Below, one piece after another: positions 1 to 9,337 of a stretch of DNA of 64,000 nucleotides (its first letter is position 1; every line of letters begins with the position of its first letter). The translations under genes were made by a program, and so were the position numbers. The stretch is taken from the NCBI GenBank assembly GCA_913057905.1, contig CAJXPB010000001.1, positions 186,001 through 250,000 of the forward strand. The letters are read 5' to 3'. Source of the DNA: an uncultured Pseudomonadota bacterium. GTDB lineage: Bacteria > Myxococcota_A > Bradymonadia > Bradymonadales > Bradymonadaceae. Under the pieces are notes generated by a model. It saw only the letters and a list, made by a program, of their open reading frames with translations, searched no databases and was not told where the DNA came from.

Positions 1-2
1 GG

Positions 3-47
3 ATGGTCCGCGACGGTCAAGCTGAACATACCGGGGAGGGGCAATGA
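3..47 (+). CDS. 3' end of an upstream gene, probably glpA (partial)
   Basis: An open frame enters from the left edge and ends with TGA at 45-47. It overlaps the ATG of the glpB-like gene (44-46) as ATGA. The same four-base coupling joins glpB to glpC, so this is very likely the last codons of the preceding operon gene. In glp operons the order is glpA-glpB-glpC, so the large FAD subunit GlpA is the expected product. That identity is inferred from context only, because about 14 codons carry no diagnostic motif. Confidence 0.4.
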   Translation: MVRDGQAEHTGEGQ

Positions 48-1396
48 ACGTCGATGTATGCGTCGTCGGCCGCAGCCTGGCCGCATGGGTCGCCTGCAGA
101 CGCCTGGAACAAACGGAACTCGATCTCCGCTGGGTGCGCCCGCCGGCGGGTTCACTGGCGAGCCTGTGGGGCGGACTCGGCCAGGCCTTCGGGCCATCCC
201 ACTCGGCGCTCCCCGATTCAGCCGGCGCACTCGACGGACGACTCGACCAGCAAAACTCTTTCGACCCCGCGGTCGACGTCCGGTGGCGACGCCTCGTGGA
301 CCGAAGAGCTACGCACCCGTACAGCCGGCTCGGTTTGCGACGCGATGAGGTCTCGAAACACCTCTCCCGCGCGCTCGAACTGTTGGGCGAGCTGGGACTC
401 GGTCGCGCCGACGATTCCAATGCGGTCCCGGGCCCACACGGCGCGCCGTACGCGGTCGACATTGCCGCCGAATCGGTCCGGCGCCGACCCTTCGAACCCG
501 GAACCCGGCTGTGTGTGGTCGGCGCCGACACTCTCGACTCCTATCGCGCAGAACCGACGGCCCGACGCCTCGACCGCGCCGACGAACTCGACGTCGAGCT
601 GTGGAATGGACCGCCCTTCGATGGGCTCGGCGACGGTACGAGCCACCCCGTCCGCGCCGCTCGGTCGCTGTGGCGAGCCTTCGAATCCTCGGAAGACTCT
701 CTGTTCGACTCACTCGCCGAGCACTGCCGACAGCGATCCATCGATGTCGTGTTGCTCCCTCCCTGCATCGGCGCGACGTTTCCGACGCACCGTGCCATGA
801 TGGAAGGCCTGCGCGAGGTGCTACCCTGCGACGTCGCCGAGATGCCCGCCGAACGCGACTCGATACACGGCTGGCGAATCGACCGGGCCCTGCGCGACGA
901 GGACTCGAACACCATTCGAGGCGAACTACGGCACCTCGACGTCGCCGACGGGGGGATCGACGTCACCGTTGAGTCGGCCGAACCCTTCCGAGCCTCGGCC
1001 TGTCTTCTGGCCACAGGCGGGTTCTTCGACGGCGGACTTCCGACCGAAGCCCCCTTTCGAGAGGAGTTCACCGGCGCGCCCCTCTGGGTCGACGGCGCTC
1101 CGGTCGACAACGCCGACGAAGTCTTCGTGCCGCGGCTTCTCGACGAGCGCCCGTGGGATGACCACCGACTCTTTCGAGCAGGCCTGGCCATCGACAACGA
1201 TTCCCGGGTTCTGGACCGGGATGGCTCACCGAAGAGCAACGCCCTCTTCGCGGCGGGCAGGCTTCTGTCGGGCTTCAATCCCATTCACGACGGCTGTTCG
1301 ATGGGGGTCGAGCTCGTCTCGGGCCTCGCCGCGGCGGATTCACTGGCAGCAATCCTTCCTACGGTGACCGATGACACCTCCGAGGGGGAGCAATGA
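44..1396 (+). CDS. glpB: Anaerobic glycerol-3-phosphate dehydrogenase subunit B-like flavoprotein
   Basis: 450 residues. The N-terminus is a beta strand and glycine turn of a dinucleotide-binding fold (VVGRSLAAW, about residues 7-15). The C-terminal part carries the family-like segment ATGGFFDGGL and a final AAGRLL...GCSMGVELVSG segment, which resembles the end of GlpB and related FAD/NAD-binding proteins. GlpB works with GlpA and GlpC to oxidise sn-glycerol-3-phosphate and pass electrons to the quinone pool at the inner membrane. It overlaps the upstream stop and the downstream glpC-like start as ATGA, so translation is probably coupled. The first glycine motif is weaker than in enterobacterial GlpB. 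The family call is fairly firm; the substrate is inferred from operon context. Confidence 0.72.
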   Translation: MNVDVCVVGRSLAAWVACRRLEQTELDLRWVRPPAGSLASLWGGLGQAFGPSHSALPDSAGALDGRLDQQNSFDPAVDVRWRRLVDRRATHPYSRLGLRRDEVSKHLSRALELLGELGLGRADDSNAVPGPHGAPYAVDIAAESVRRRPFEPGTRLCVVGADTLDSYRAEPTARRLDRADELDVELWNGPPFDGLGDGTSHPVRAARSLWRAFESSEDSLFDSLAEHCRQRSIDVVLLPPCIGATFPTHRAMMEGLREVLPCDVAEMPAERDSIHGWRIDRALRDEDSNTIRGELRHLDVADGGIDVTVESAEPFRASACLLATGGFFDGGLPTEAPFREEFTGAPLWVDGAPVDNADEVFVPRLLDERPWDDHRLFRAGLAIDNDSRVLDRDGSPKSNALFAAGRLLSGFNPIHDGCSMGVELVSGLAAADSLAAILPTVTDDTSEGEQ

Positions 1397-1857
1397 GTCG
1401 AATTCGGGCGTACACGCTTCTGGGCTGGCATCTCCTTTTGCATCTTCTGCAGAAGCTCACCCTCCTGTATTCGCCGGGCGGCATCGAACGGTATCGGACC
1501 AACTTTTTACCCGAAGGACTCGTCGGCCTCACCGACGAGGAACGCGCCGACCTGGCGGCCTGCCACAGATGCACCGGGTGCGGGTTGTGCGAGGCGGCCG
1601 CCGCGGAATTCGAGATGATCACGAACCGACGCCACGGCGGACCGCGCTACGTGGCCCAGTCACTGATTCGGGATCTGTCGGAATCGGAGGATGCACGCCG
1701 GGCCGTCGACTCGATGTCCGAGGCCGACCTCGCAGAACTCGATGCCATCTGTCCGGCGGATGTTCCCCTGAGTCGAATCGTCGAGATCCTCGAGGCGCTC
1801 GCCTCGCGGAGTCGAAGCGCGTCTGATCGCCGGCCCACGGACGACCGGCAGCGTTGA
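1393..1857 (+). CDS. Short GlpC-like iron-sulfur protein
   Basis: 154 residues, against about 400 for Escherichia coli GlpC. A hydrophobic/amphipathic N-terminus (LLGWHLLLHLLQKLTLLY) could lie on or in the membrane. It is followed by four cysteines in CHRCTGCGLC (C-x2-C-x2-C-x2-C) and a later isolated CP in DAICPADVP. This is enough for one [4Fe-4S] cluster. The second cluster motif and the CCG-type domains of full GlpC are absent. The ATG overlaps the glpB stop (ATGA). Probable role: relaying electrons from the GlpAB flavoprotein to quinone. Other short ferredoxin-like electron carriers would look the same, so the gene name is left blank. Confidence 0.6.
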   Translation: MSRIRAYTLLGWHLLLHLLQKLTLLYSPGGIERYRTNFLPEGLVGLTDEERADLAACHRCTGCGLCEAAAAEFEMITNRRHGGPRYVAQSLIRDLSESEDARRAVDSMSEADLAELDAICPADVPLSRIVEILEALASRSRSASDRRPTDDRQR

Positions 1858-1883
1858 CACCGCATTCGCGTTGCCGGTAGTTT
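1854..1883 (+). promoter_or_regulatory. Possible sigma70-type promoter for the opp operon
   Basis: A perfect TTGACA lies at 1854-1859, overlapping the end of the glpC-like gene. An 18-base spacer separates it from TAGTTT (1878-1883), which matches the -10 consensus at only three positions. It sits about 75 bases before the binding-protein gene, in the only gap (about 100 bases) between the glp and opp blocks. Confidence 0.35.
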
Positions 1884-1958
1884 GCGGCGGCGCACAGGGC
1901 GCGCCCGAAACAGTGTCGCGCCGGACCTCGAACGATCCTCACACGAGAAGCCAGGTCG

Positions 1959-3896
1959 ATGCCCAGAACCTTTAAAGCCACCATTGCGCTGATCGTCACG
2001 CTGGTGTGTCTGTCGCTGTTGACGCTGTTCAATACGTGGCAGGCCAACCGGACCGAAGACAAGGTTATTGAACTCCGTCAGGAGGTTCAGGCCGTCCGGG
2101 ACAGCACCGAAACCGTACTGCGAAAGCTCGAGGAGGGCATCGCGGTCTCGGGAAGTGCCTCCGGCGGCAGTGCCGACGAGGACTCTCAGCTCGCCGAAGC
2201 GCTGAAGGACCCCGACAACGTTCTCCAGCGCGCGACCGAGCCCCGGATCATTGAAGATGCCCCGGAGGGCGGCACCCTGCGCCGCCAACTGAGTTCCAAT
2301 CCAAAGGGCTTCAACTTCATCACCGAGAGCTCCGCCGACGTGCAGGAGCTGTCGTCGTACATCAACGCCTCGGTGGCTCGCCGGGATCTCGGCGAACCGG
2401 ACCGCTGGGTCCCCGACCTGGCCACGAAGGTGACCGTCAACGACAGTTTCACCCAGTATACGGTCCACCTGAGGAAGGGCGTGATGTGGCAAAAGCCGAA
2501 TGTCGACATGTCGGACCCTCGGTATGAATGGTTGAAGGAGCCTCGTGAGCTGACCTCCGAGGACTTCAAGTTCTACGTCGACATGATTCAGAACGATCAG
2601 GTCGAAGCCGGATCGCTGAAGAGCTATTTCAAGGATGTCGAAAAGGTCAAAATCATCGACAAGTACACCTTCCAGATCATCTGGAAGAAGAAGACCCACC
2701 AGTCGAAGGCCTTTTCGCTGGGCCTCTCGCCGATGCCGAAGTGGCTCTACACCAAAAAGCGGGACGGCAGTGACATCCCACAGGCATCGCTGGGCACGCA
2801 GTTCAACAGCCACTGGGCCTCGCGCCATCCGGTCGGCGTCGGACCGTATCGATTCGTCGACTACGAAAAGGATTCGCAGGTCACACTCAAGCGAAACGAG
2901 AACTACTACGGCGATCTGCCGGCCATCGAGACGATCATCTACGACATCGTCAAGGAGCCGCAGACGGCGTACTTCAAGTTGAAGGCCGACAAACTCGACT
3001 TCGCCGAGATCGCCCCGCCGCTCTACAAGAAGCACATCGCCAACGCCGGCGACGAGAGCCCGTTTAAAAACGGTTCGCTCGAATACAAAAAGGTCGACCG
3101 ATTTGCCTACTACTACATCGGCTGGAACGGCGATGATCCAAAGTTCCAGAACCCGAAGGTCCGCCTCGCCATGACCCACGCCCTGAATCGGCGCGAGATC
3201 ATCGACAACGTGCTTCAGGGCCTCGGCCACATCCAGACCGGGCCGTTCTACTACGAGCACCCGGCCAACAATCCCGAGATCGATCCCTACAAGTTCGACC
3301 TGGACAAGGCCGGAAAGCTGCTCGACGAGGCCGGCTGGGCCGACAGCAACGGCGACGGCATCCGGGACAAGACCGTCGACGGCGACAACGTCGACCTGGA
3401 CTTCACTCTGCTCGCCTACAACAAGCCGGCGGTCAAACAGTGGACCTCGATCTTCAAGGAGGATCTGCGCAAGATCGGCGTGCAGATGACGCCGAAATTC
3501 CTGGAATGGCCGACGATGCAGAAGCGGATGGACGCCAAGAAGTTCGACGCGTACACCGGCGGCTGGGCACTCGCCTGGGCGATCGACCCCTATCAAATCT
3601 GGCACTCCAGCCAGGCCGATATCCCCAAGGGCTCAAACCGTGTCGGCTTCCGAAACGACCGCGCCGACGAAATTATCGAAGAGCTGCGCAAGACCTTCGA
3701 CAAGGACAAACGCATCGAGCTGCTGCGCGAGTTCCACATGATCCTCCACGAGCAGCAACCGTACACGTTCTTCTATGCCCCCAAGGCGGTCTTCGGCTGG
3801 CAGCCGCGCATGGAAAACATGGTCTTCCAGAAGATCCGACCTCAGGACCTGTCGCTGCCGTGGCACATCGCTCCGGACATGCGCCGCACCGAGTAA
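1959..3896 (+). CDS. Oligopeptide/dipeptide ABC transporter substrate-binding protein (SBP family 5)
   Basis: 645 residues of the OppA/DppA class. The body has the family layout: a GGTLR strand near residue 105, the ...HLRKGVMWQ segment, a GVGPYRFVDYEKDSQVTLKRN segment, the RLAMTHALNRREII segment and a C-terminal GG...DPYQIWHSSQ segment. The N-terminus is unusual. It is not a lipobox signal but one hydrophobic helix (about residues 7-25) followed by a charged heptad-like stretch to about residue 65, which suggests an uncleaved membrane anchor with a coiled-coil stalk. First gene of a five-gene importer operon, and expected to present peptides to the OppBC-like permeases. The exact ligand cannot be read from sequence. 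Confidence 0.88.
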   Translation: MPRTFKATIALIVTLVCLSLLTLFNTWQANRTEDKVIELRQEVQAVRDSTETVLRKLEEGIAVSGSASGGSADEDSQLAEALKDPDNVLQRATEPRIIEDAPEGGTLRRQLSSNPKGFNFITESSADVQELSSYINASVARRDLGEPDRWVPDLATKVTVNDSFTQYTVHLRKGVMWQKPNVDMSDPRYEWLKEPRELTSEDFKFYVDMIQNDQVEAGSLKSYFKDVEKVKIIDKYTFQIIWKKKTHQSKAFSLGLSPMPKWLYTKKRDGSDIPQASLGTQFNSHWASRHPVGVGPYRFVDYEKDSQVTLKRNENYYGDLPAIETIIYDIVKEPQTAYFKLKADKLDFAEIAPPLYKKHIANAGDESPFKNGSLEYKKVDRFAYYYIGWNGDDPKFQNPKVRLAMTHALNRREIIDNVLQGLGHIQTGPFYYEHPANNPEIDPYKFDLDKAGKLLDEAGWADSNGDGIRDKTVDGDNVDLDFTLLAYNKPAVKQWTSIFKEDLRKIGVQMTPKFLEWPTMQKRMDAKKFDAYTGGWALAWAIDPYQIWHSSQADIPKGSNRVGFRNDRADEIIEELRKTFDKDKRIELLREFHMILHEQQPYTFFYAPKAVFGWQPRMENMVFQKIRPQDLSLPWHIAPDMRRTE

Positions 3897-3912
3897 CCGC
3901 TGGCCCCGAAGT

Positions 3913-3927
3913 GCCGGCCCGCCCGGC
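3913..3927 (+). terminator. Small GC hairpin between oppA-like and oppB-like genes
   Basis: GCCGG (3913-3917) and CCGGC (3923-3927) pair around a five-base loop, 17 bases after the binding-protein stop. There is no T-run. It could dampen read-through or stabilise the upstream mRNA so that the binding protein is made in excess, as is common in such operons. The hairpin is short, so this is weak. Confidence 0.2.
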
Positions 3928-3961
3928 GTGATCGCTGAACCGTCTCGATTCGAGGACGTCC

Positions 3962-5464
3962 ATGACAACGTACATCGTCAAGCGTCTCCTCTTGATGATC
4001 CCGACGCTCTTCTTCGTCGCACTGCTGACCTTCGTGGTGCTGAACGTGGTACCCGGCGGTCCCGCCGCGACGCAGATGGGCTCCCAGGGGACTGAGAGTA
4101 CGACCTCTCAGGAATCGAAGGAGAGCTACCGAATCTTCAAAGAGCAGTTCAATCTCGACAAACCGATCGTCTACAACACCCGGTTTTGGCTCGGCGAAAA
4201 GACGGTCACCCGAAAGCTCGAGACCCTGGTCAACTCCCGCAGACCCGCGTGCCCCGGTGACGGCTCGGGCGCCGAAGACTGCCTGCCCCCCAAACAAAAG
4301 CCGCCGACCTCGGAGGTCATCGAGGCCTCGGAGGACCTGTCGGACTGGGGGGACTACATCGTCCCGGAGTTGTTTGAGGTCGCCCAGTCACACGAGAGTG
4401 TCGACGTGCGGCGCCTCGCTGCCAACCAACTCGTGTCGAACGCTCAGGGCTCGATCCTGAGCAATTACTCGGGCTCTCTCACCGAAGAGCAGGAGGCCAA
4501 AAACGACCGCATCTACTCGATGAACCAGGAGATCGAGAAGTGGCGGCTCGACCAGACGAAAGACGCCGCGGCGATCGACCGGGTCCTGAAGGAAAACTGG
4601 AAACCGTTTCTGGAAAAGCACGAGGACCGGTTCACGTTTTCTCGCGAGGAGCGGTTTCGGGCCTTCTTCATGGATACGCGGTTCGCCAAGTACATGGCCA
4701 ACCTGGCGACCCTGGACTTCGGCGTCAGCCACGTCGACAAGCAGCCCGTCATCGAGACGCTCTGGACGAAGGTTCAATATACGTTCGCCCTGTCGTTCTC
4801 GGCGATCTTCTTGGCCTTTGCCGTCAGCGTACCCATCGGCATCTGGAGCGCGTCGAACCAGGACACCTGGCTCGACCAGGGTGTCACCACGATCCTGCTG
4901 ATGCTGTTTAGCCTGCCCAGCTTCTTTACCGCCCTGTTGCTTCTGAAGTTTCTGGCCGCCGGCGACCCGTACTGGAGCATCTTCCCGATCGACGGGTTTG
5001 TCGGGGCAAACTCCGAAGCGATGACCACGGTCGAGTACTTCGGCAGCGTCGCCTGGCACCTGTTTTTGCCGGTCATCTGCCTGACCTATCGACGCTTCGC
5101 GGCTCTAAGCCGCTACGCCCGCACCGGAATCGTCGATGTCATCCGGTCGGACTACGTTCGAACCGCCCGGGCCAAGGGACTCTCCGAGCCGATGGTCATC
5201 CTCAAGCACGCCACGCGAAATGGGATGATCCCGATCCTGACGCTTCTGGGCACCCAACTGCCTCGCCTCATCGGCGGCTCCATCGTCATCGAGGTCATCT
5301 TCGGCATTCCCGGAATGGGCTCGTATCTGTTCGCCAGTATCGGTGCGCGCGATTACAACGCGTTGATGGCCGTCCTCCTGATCTCGGCGCTTCTGACACT
5401 CATCGGGATCCTGATCTCGGACATCAGCTACGCCATCGTCGACCCGCGCATCAGCTTCGATTGA
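3962..5464 (+). CDS. Peptide ABC transporter permease, OppB/DppB type
   Basis: 500 residues; typical family members have about 310. The N-terminal membrane segment (TYIVKRLLLMIPTLFFVALLTFVVLNVVPGGP) is classic for the family. The C-terminal half has five membrane helices and the EAA loop (RTARAKGLSEPMVILKHATRNG), which docks the ATPases. The extra length is one hydrophilic, charged insert at about residues 40-250, between the first helix and the core. It is predicted to be periplasmic and includes a Cys pair near residues 97-105. Partner of the downstream OppC-like permease. The insert may contact the anchored binding protein (inference). Confidence 0.88.
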   Translation: MTTYIVKRLLLMIPTLFFVALLTFVVLNVVPGGPAATQMGSQGTESTTSQESKESYRIFKEQFNLDKPIVYNTRFWLGEKTVTRKLETLVNSRRPACPGDGSGAEDCLPPKQKPPTSEVIEASEDLSDWGDYIVPELFEVAQSHESVDVRRLAANQLVSNAQGSILSNYSGSLTEEQEAKNDRIYSMNQEIEKWRLDQTKDAAAIDRVLKENWKPFLEKHEDRFTFSREERFRAFFMDTRFAKYMANLATLDFGVSHVDKQPVIETLWTKVQYTFALSFSAIFLAFAVSVPIGIWSASNQDTWLDQGVTTILLMLFSLPSFFTALLLLKFLAAGDPYWSIFPIDGFVGANSEAMTTVEYFGSVAWHLFLPVICLTYRRFAALSRYARTGIVDVIRSDYVRTARAKGLSEPMVILKHATRNGMIPILTLLGTQLPRLIGGSIVIEVIFGIPGMGSYLFASIGARDYNALMAVLLISALLTLIGILISDISYAIVDPRISFD

Positions 5465-5481
5465 TTCTCGGATAGTTACTC

Positions 5482-6975
5482 ATGTCGAAAGACTCCAACA
5501 CCGACAATTCGGCCACTGACCCCGAAGACGGGTACCGGTCGTATCCGGAGATTGTCTGGGGCCAGTTCCGCCAGTATCCCCTCTCGTACGCCAGCCTGAT
5601 GGGGATCGGCGTCCTCTTTCTGATAGCCCTGGTGGTCCCGGCCTTCGCCCTCAATTCCCCGTTCCTGCTGATCGTACCGGAGTCGGTCCCCGAATCGGCC
5701 TTGCGTCAGTACGTACAGGGAGGCGATGCCGTCCAGGCGCTGTACGGGACCAGTTTCCCCTGGTTCTACGCCCTGTTCGACCTGAACTTCTTTGAAAACA
5801 ACATCGACATCTTCTTTAACTTCCTGTTGTTCACCATCCCTCTGAACGTGGTGGTCTGGTTCGTCTACCAGACCGTCGCCGACTTCGAGTCGGACAGGGC
5901 ATTCGTCGAGGCTCGCGGTCGCTTCATCGGGGTGTCACTGGGACTGCAGGTCACCGCCGTGATCGCGGTGCTCATCGTGGCGACTTCGTCCGGGGGCACG
6001 GTCGATCTCGGCACCTACGCCATCTATTCGCTGCCGGCGAACGTCCTCATCGGCGTGCTCTGGGTCTACCTGGTCGACCCGCCGACCGACGCGCTGCGCA
6101 ACCAGACGATCAAGAACTTCGTCTACTTCTCGCTGGCCATCCACGCCGTCACCCTGGCGACCTTCCTGGGCTTCGACTTCCGCCAGCCGTACGTCAACTA
6201 TCGGGGCATCGCGGACCTGGAAGGTGTTCAGGCCGTCTTTCCCTTCTTCGACTTCTCGTACCGCAACATCAATATCGGCGCCCAAATGACCAGTCAGGGC
6301 CCCAGTTGGGCCCACTGGCTGGGCACCGACGCTCAGGGTCGTGACGTCTTCGTGCGGCTGCTGTACGGAACCCGCATCTCGCTGACCATCGGGATCATCG
6401 CCATGGCGATCGCCACCGCGATCGGCATGTTCGTCGGAAGCCTGGGCGGCTACTTCGGCGGCTGGGTCGACGCGATCGTCCTCCGAGTCATCGAAGTCTT
6501 TCTGGTCTTCCCGGCCTTCTACCTGATTTTGACTCTCAGCGGGTTCGTCAAAGAACCGAGCGTCTTCTACGTGATGGGCATCATCGGAATCGTCTACTGG
6601 ACGGGCATCGCCCGACTGGTACGCGGTGAATTCCTGCGGCTGCGCGAGGAGGATTTTGTGCAGGCGGCCAAGGCCCTGGGACTGCCCGAGAGACGCATCA
6701 TCTTCAGACACGTCCTGCCCAACGCGCTGGGGCCGGTGCTGGTCAACGTCACCTTCGGAATCGCCGGGGCGATTCTCTTCGAGGCCACCATCAGCTTTCT
6801 GGGCGTTGGAGACCCGACGGCTCCGACCTGGGGTCAGATCCTCAACGGCGCCCGCGAGAATTATCGCCTTATCTTGATGCTCGCTCCCGGATTCGCCCTC
6901 TTCGTGACCATCACCATGCTGAATCTGGTCGGCGAAGGCATCCGTGATGCGATGGACCCGAAACTCAGGAAGTAA
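5482..6975 (+). CDS. Peptide ABC transporter permease, OppC/DppC type
   Basis: 497 residues; the family norm is about 300. The C-terminal 240 residues are the conserved permease core: HWLGTDAQGRDVFVRLLYGTR at about 278-298, the EAA loop AAKALGLPERRIIFRHVLPN, and the terminal NLVGEGIRDAMDPKLRK. The first 270 residues add several further hydrophobic helices (about 40-60, 110-130, 150-170, 180-200, 213-230) that standard OppC lacks. Starts 17 bases after oppB, with GGATAG upstream. The enlargement in both permeases points to co-evolved extra domains. Confidence 0.87.
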   Translation: MSKDSNTDNSATDPEDGYRSYPEIVWGQFRQYPLSYASLMGIGVLFLIALVVPAFALNSPFLLIVPESVPESALRQYVQGGDAVQALYGTSFPWFYALFDLNFFENNIDIFFNFLLFTIPLNVVVWFVYQTVADFESDRAFVEARGRFIGVSLGLQVTAVIAVLIVATSSGGTVDLGTYAIYSLPANVLIGVLWVYLVDPPTDALRNQTIKNFVYFSLAIHAVTLATFLGFDFRQPYVNYRGIADLEGVQAVFPFFDFSYRNINIGAQMTSQGPSWAHWLGTDAQGRDVFVRLLYGTRISLTIGIIAMAIATAIGMFVGSLGGYFGGWVDAIVLRVIEVFLVFPAFYLILTLSGFVKEPSVFYVMGIIGIVYWTGIARLVRGEFLRLREEDFVQAAKALGLPERRIIFRHVLPNALGPVLVNVTFGIAGAILFEATISFLGVGDPTAPTWGQILNGARENYRLILMLAPGFALFVTITMLNLVGEGIRDAMDPKLRK

Positions 6976-6978
6976 TTC

Positions 6979-8082
6979 ATGGCAGATTCGAGCCAACACA
7001 GCGGGTCGTCGGACTCGGAGCAACCACTGCTCGAAGTCGAGGACCTGCGCACCTATTTCTACACCAAAGAAGGCGAAGTCCCGGCGGTCGATGGCGTCGA
7101 CTTCTCCATCGACAAGGGCGAAACTCTGGGGCTCGTCGGGGAGTCGGGATCGGGTAAATCGGTCTCGGCACTGAGCATTCTGAGACTCATCCCCCAGCCT
7201 CCCGGAAAGATCGTCGACGGCTCGATTCGATTCGAGGGCCGTGAGCTGCTCGAGATGTCCGAAAAGGAGATGCGCGGCATCCGCGGCAACGACATCTCGA
7301 TGATCTTCCAGGAGCCGATGACCAGCCTCAACCCCGTCTACACGGTGGGGAATCAGATCACCGAGGCGATCACGCTCCACCAGGACGTCGAGTATGCCGA
7401 GGCCCGGGAGATGGCCATCGAGATGCTGCGGAAGGTGGGCATTCCCGCGCCCGAGACGCGCATCGACGAGTACCCGCACCAGCTCTCGGGTGGGATGAAG
7501 CAGCGCGTCATGATCGCCATGGGGCTGGCCTGCAACCCCAAGATGCTCATCGCCGACGAGCCGACGACGGCCCTGGATGTCACCATTCAGGCCCAGATCC
7601 TGGAGCTCCTCAGCGAGCTGCAGGACGAACACGACATGTCGATGATGTTCATCACCCACGACCTGGGTGTCGTCGCCGAGACGTGCGACTACGTCGCGGT
7701 CATGTACGGCGGACGGGTCGTCGAATACGGCGACGTCGAGACGATCTTCACCGATCCCTCGCACCCGTACACCAAGGGGCTGTTCTCCAGCCTTCCCCAG
7801 ATCGATACCCCGCACGAGGGCCGCTCGGACCGCCTGTACGTCATTCCCGGCATGGTTCCGAGCCCACAGGACTTCCCCTCGGGGTGCCGGTTTCGGGACC
7901 GATGCGAATACGCCACCGAACAGTGCGCGTCGATTCCGCCGCAGAAGGATATGGAAGAGGAAAAACACTTTTCGCATTGCTGGTACGCAGACGACATCCG
8001 CGAGGGCCGCAAGGAAAAGACCGGGCCGTTTCCGGACGATGTGGCCGACCAGACCTCGGAATCGCCGACGGCGGCCGAATAA
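6979..8082 (+). CDS. Peptide ABC transporter ATPase, OppD/DppD type
   Basis: 367 residues, normal for OppD. Walker A GESGSGKS (about 55-62), Q-loop in [12 protein letters not shown], signature [15 protein letters not shown], Walker [14 protein letters not shown] and H-loop FITHD are all intact. The C-terminal oligopeptide-transporter domain has [14 protein letters not shown], the Cys cluster typical of DppD/OppD that can hold an iron-sulfur cluster in some homologues. Starts three bases after the oppC stop, with GGAAG just upstream. Energises peptide import with the following ATPase. Confidence 0.92.
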   Translation: MADSSQHSGSSDSEQPLLEVEDLRTYFYTKEGEVPAVDGVDFSIDKGETLGLVGESGSGKSVSALSILRLIPQPPGKIVDGSIRFEGRELLEMSEKEMRGIRGNDISMIFQEPMTSLNPVYTVGNQITEAITLHQDVEYAEAREMAIEMLRKVGIPAPETRIDEYPHQLSGGMKQRVMIAMGLACNPKMLIADEPTTALDVTIQAQILELLSELQDEHDMSMMFITHDLGVVAETCDYVAVMYGGRVVEYGDVETIFTDPSHPYTKGLFSSLPQIDTPHEGRSDRLYVIPGMVPSPQDFPSGCRFRDRCEYATEQCASIPPQKDMEEEKHFSHCWYADDIREGRKEKTGPFPDDVADQTSESPTAAE

Positions 8083-8110
8083 TTGCTGAATTAGTGTGAA
8101 GGACACCTTC

Positions 8111-9322
8111 ATGGTCGAGACGACCGAAGAGACGACACAACACACCGACTCGGACGGCGACCCGCTCATCCGAGTTCGGGGGCTCAAAAAACACTTCCCC
8201 GTCAAATCCGGCATCCTCAACCGGGTCACCGGACAGGTGCAGGCCGTCGATGGGGTGACCCTCGATGTCTACCCCAACGAAACCGTCGGACTCGTCGGAG
8301 AATCCGGTTGCGGGAAGACGACCGCCGGACGGACGATGGTCCGGCTGACCGACGCCACCGACGGCGAGGTCTTCTACAAGGACCAGAACATCTTCGATTT
8401 GTCCAAAGAGGAGATGCGCAAGCTGCGGCGCAACATGCAGTTCATCTTTCAGGACCCGCAGTCGAGTCTGAATCCCCGAATGACCGTCGAGCGGATCATC
8501 GGCGAAGCCATCGAGTTCCACGGAATCGCCCACGGCTCCGAGCGACGCGACATGGTCCGAGACCTGCTCGAACGGGTCGGCCTTCAACCCGATTACGCCA
8601 CCCGATATCCCCACGAATTCTCCGGCGGACAGCGCCAGCGAATCGGCATCGCCCGCGCCCTGGCCCTGAATCCCGATTTCATCGTCTGCGACGAACCCGT
8701 CAGCGCGCTCGACGTGTCGGTGCAGGCCCAGGTCATCAACCTGCTCGAAGATCTGCAGGAAGAGTTCAATCTGAGCTTCCTCTTCATTGCTCACGACCTG
8801 TCGGTGGTCAAACACATCGCCGACCGGGTCGCAGTCATGTATCTGGGCCGCATCGCCGAGCTCGGGCCGACCGATAAACTCTTCGACGATCCCCTCCATC
8901 CGTACACCCAATCCCTGCTGTCGGCGATCCCCGACCCGGATCCGCGCAAAAAGAAGACCAAGGAGCGCGTCGTCCTCGAAGGAGACGTGCCGTCGCCGAT
9001 CGAACCGCCCGATGGTTGCCGATTCCACACCCGGTGCCCCGCTCGGTTCGGCCCGTGCGACTCGGTGGAGCCCCGCCGGGTCGAAGTCGAAGATGGTCGA
9101 TTCGTGCGCTGCCACCTCTTCGATCCGGAATTCGCCGACGAGGCCTCCGAAGCCAACCTGGAGGACCTGCCGAATCCCCCCTGCCAGTCCGGACGGCCCG
9201 TCGACGAACCCGAGGCCGCCGACGGCGCCCTCGACAGGACCGGCGACGACGACCTCGACGATGCCGACATCGACGATACCGATATCGACGATGTCTCCGA
9301 CGAAGACGACGCTCAACACTAG
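8111..9322 (+). CDS. Peptide ABC transporter ATPase, OppF/DppF type
   Basis: 403 residues. Walker [11 protein letters not shown]-loop [16 protein letters not shown], signature [15 protein letters not shown] and Walker [14 protein letters not shown] are consensus. The C-terminal [14 protein letters not shown]ys motif marks the OppF/DppF subfamily. A GTG at 8096 is also in frame, but ATG at 8111 has AAGGA at ideal spacing (8099-8103), so the ATG is chosen. The last 60 residues are a highly acidic tail (repeated [11 protein letters not shown] motifs) not found in most OppF. Last ATPase of the importer operon. Confidence 0.9.
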   Translation: MVETTEETTQHTDSDGDPLIRVRGLKKHFPVKSGILNRVTGQVQAVDGVTLDVYPNETVGLVGESGCGKTTAGRTMVRLTDATDGEVFYKDQNIFDLSKEEMRKLRRNMQFIFQDPQSSLNPRMTVERIIGEAIEFHGIAHGSERRDMVRDLLERVGLQPDYATRYPHEFSGGQRQRIGIARALALNPDFIVCDEPVSALDVSVQAQVINLLEDLQEEFNLSFLFIAHDLSVVKHIADRVAVMYLGRIAELGPTDKLFDDPLHPYTQSLLSAIPDPDPRKKKTKERVVLEGDVPSPIEPPDGCRFHTRCPARFGPCDSVEPRRVEVEDGRFVRCHLFDPEFADEASEANLEDLPNPPCQSGRPVDEPEAADGALDRTGDDDLDDADIDDTDIDDVSDEDDAQH

Positions 9323-9337
9323 GAGAGACACCCAGGC

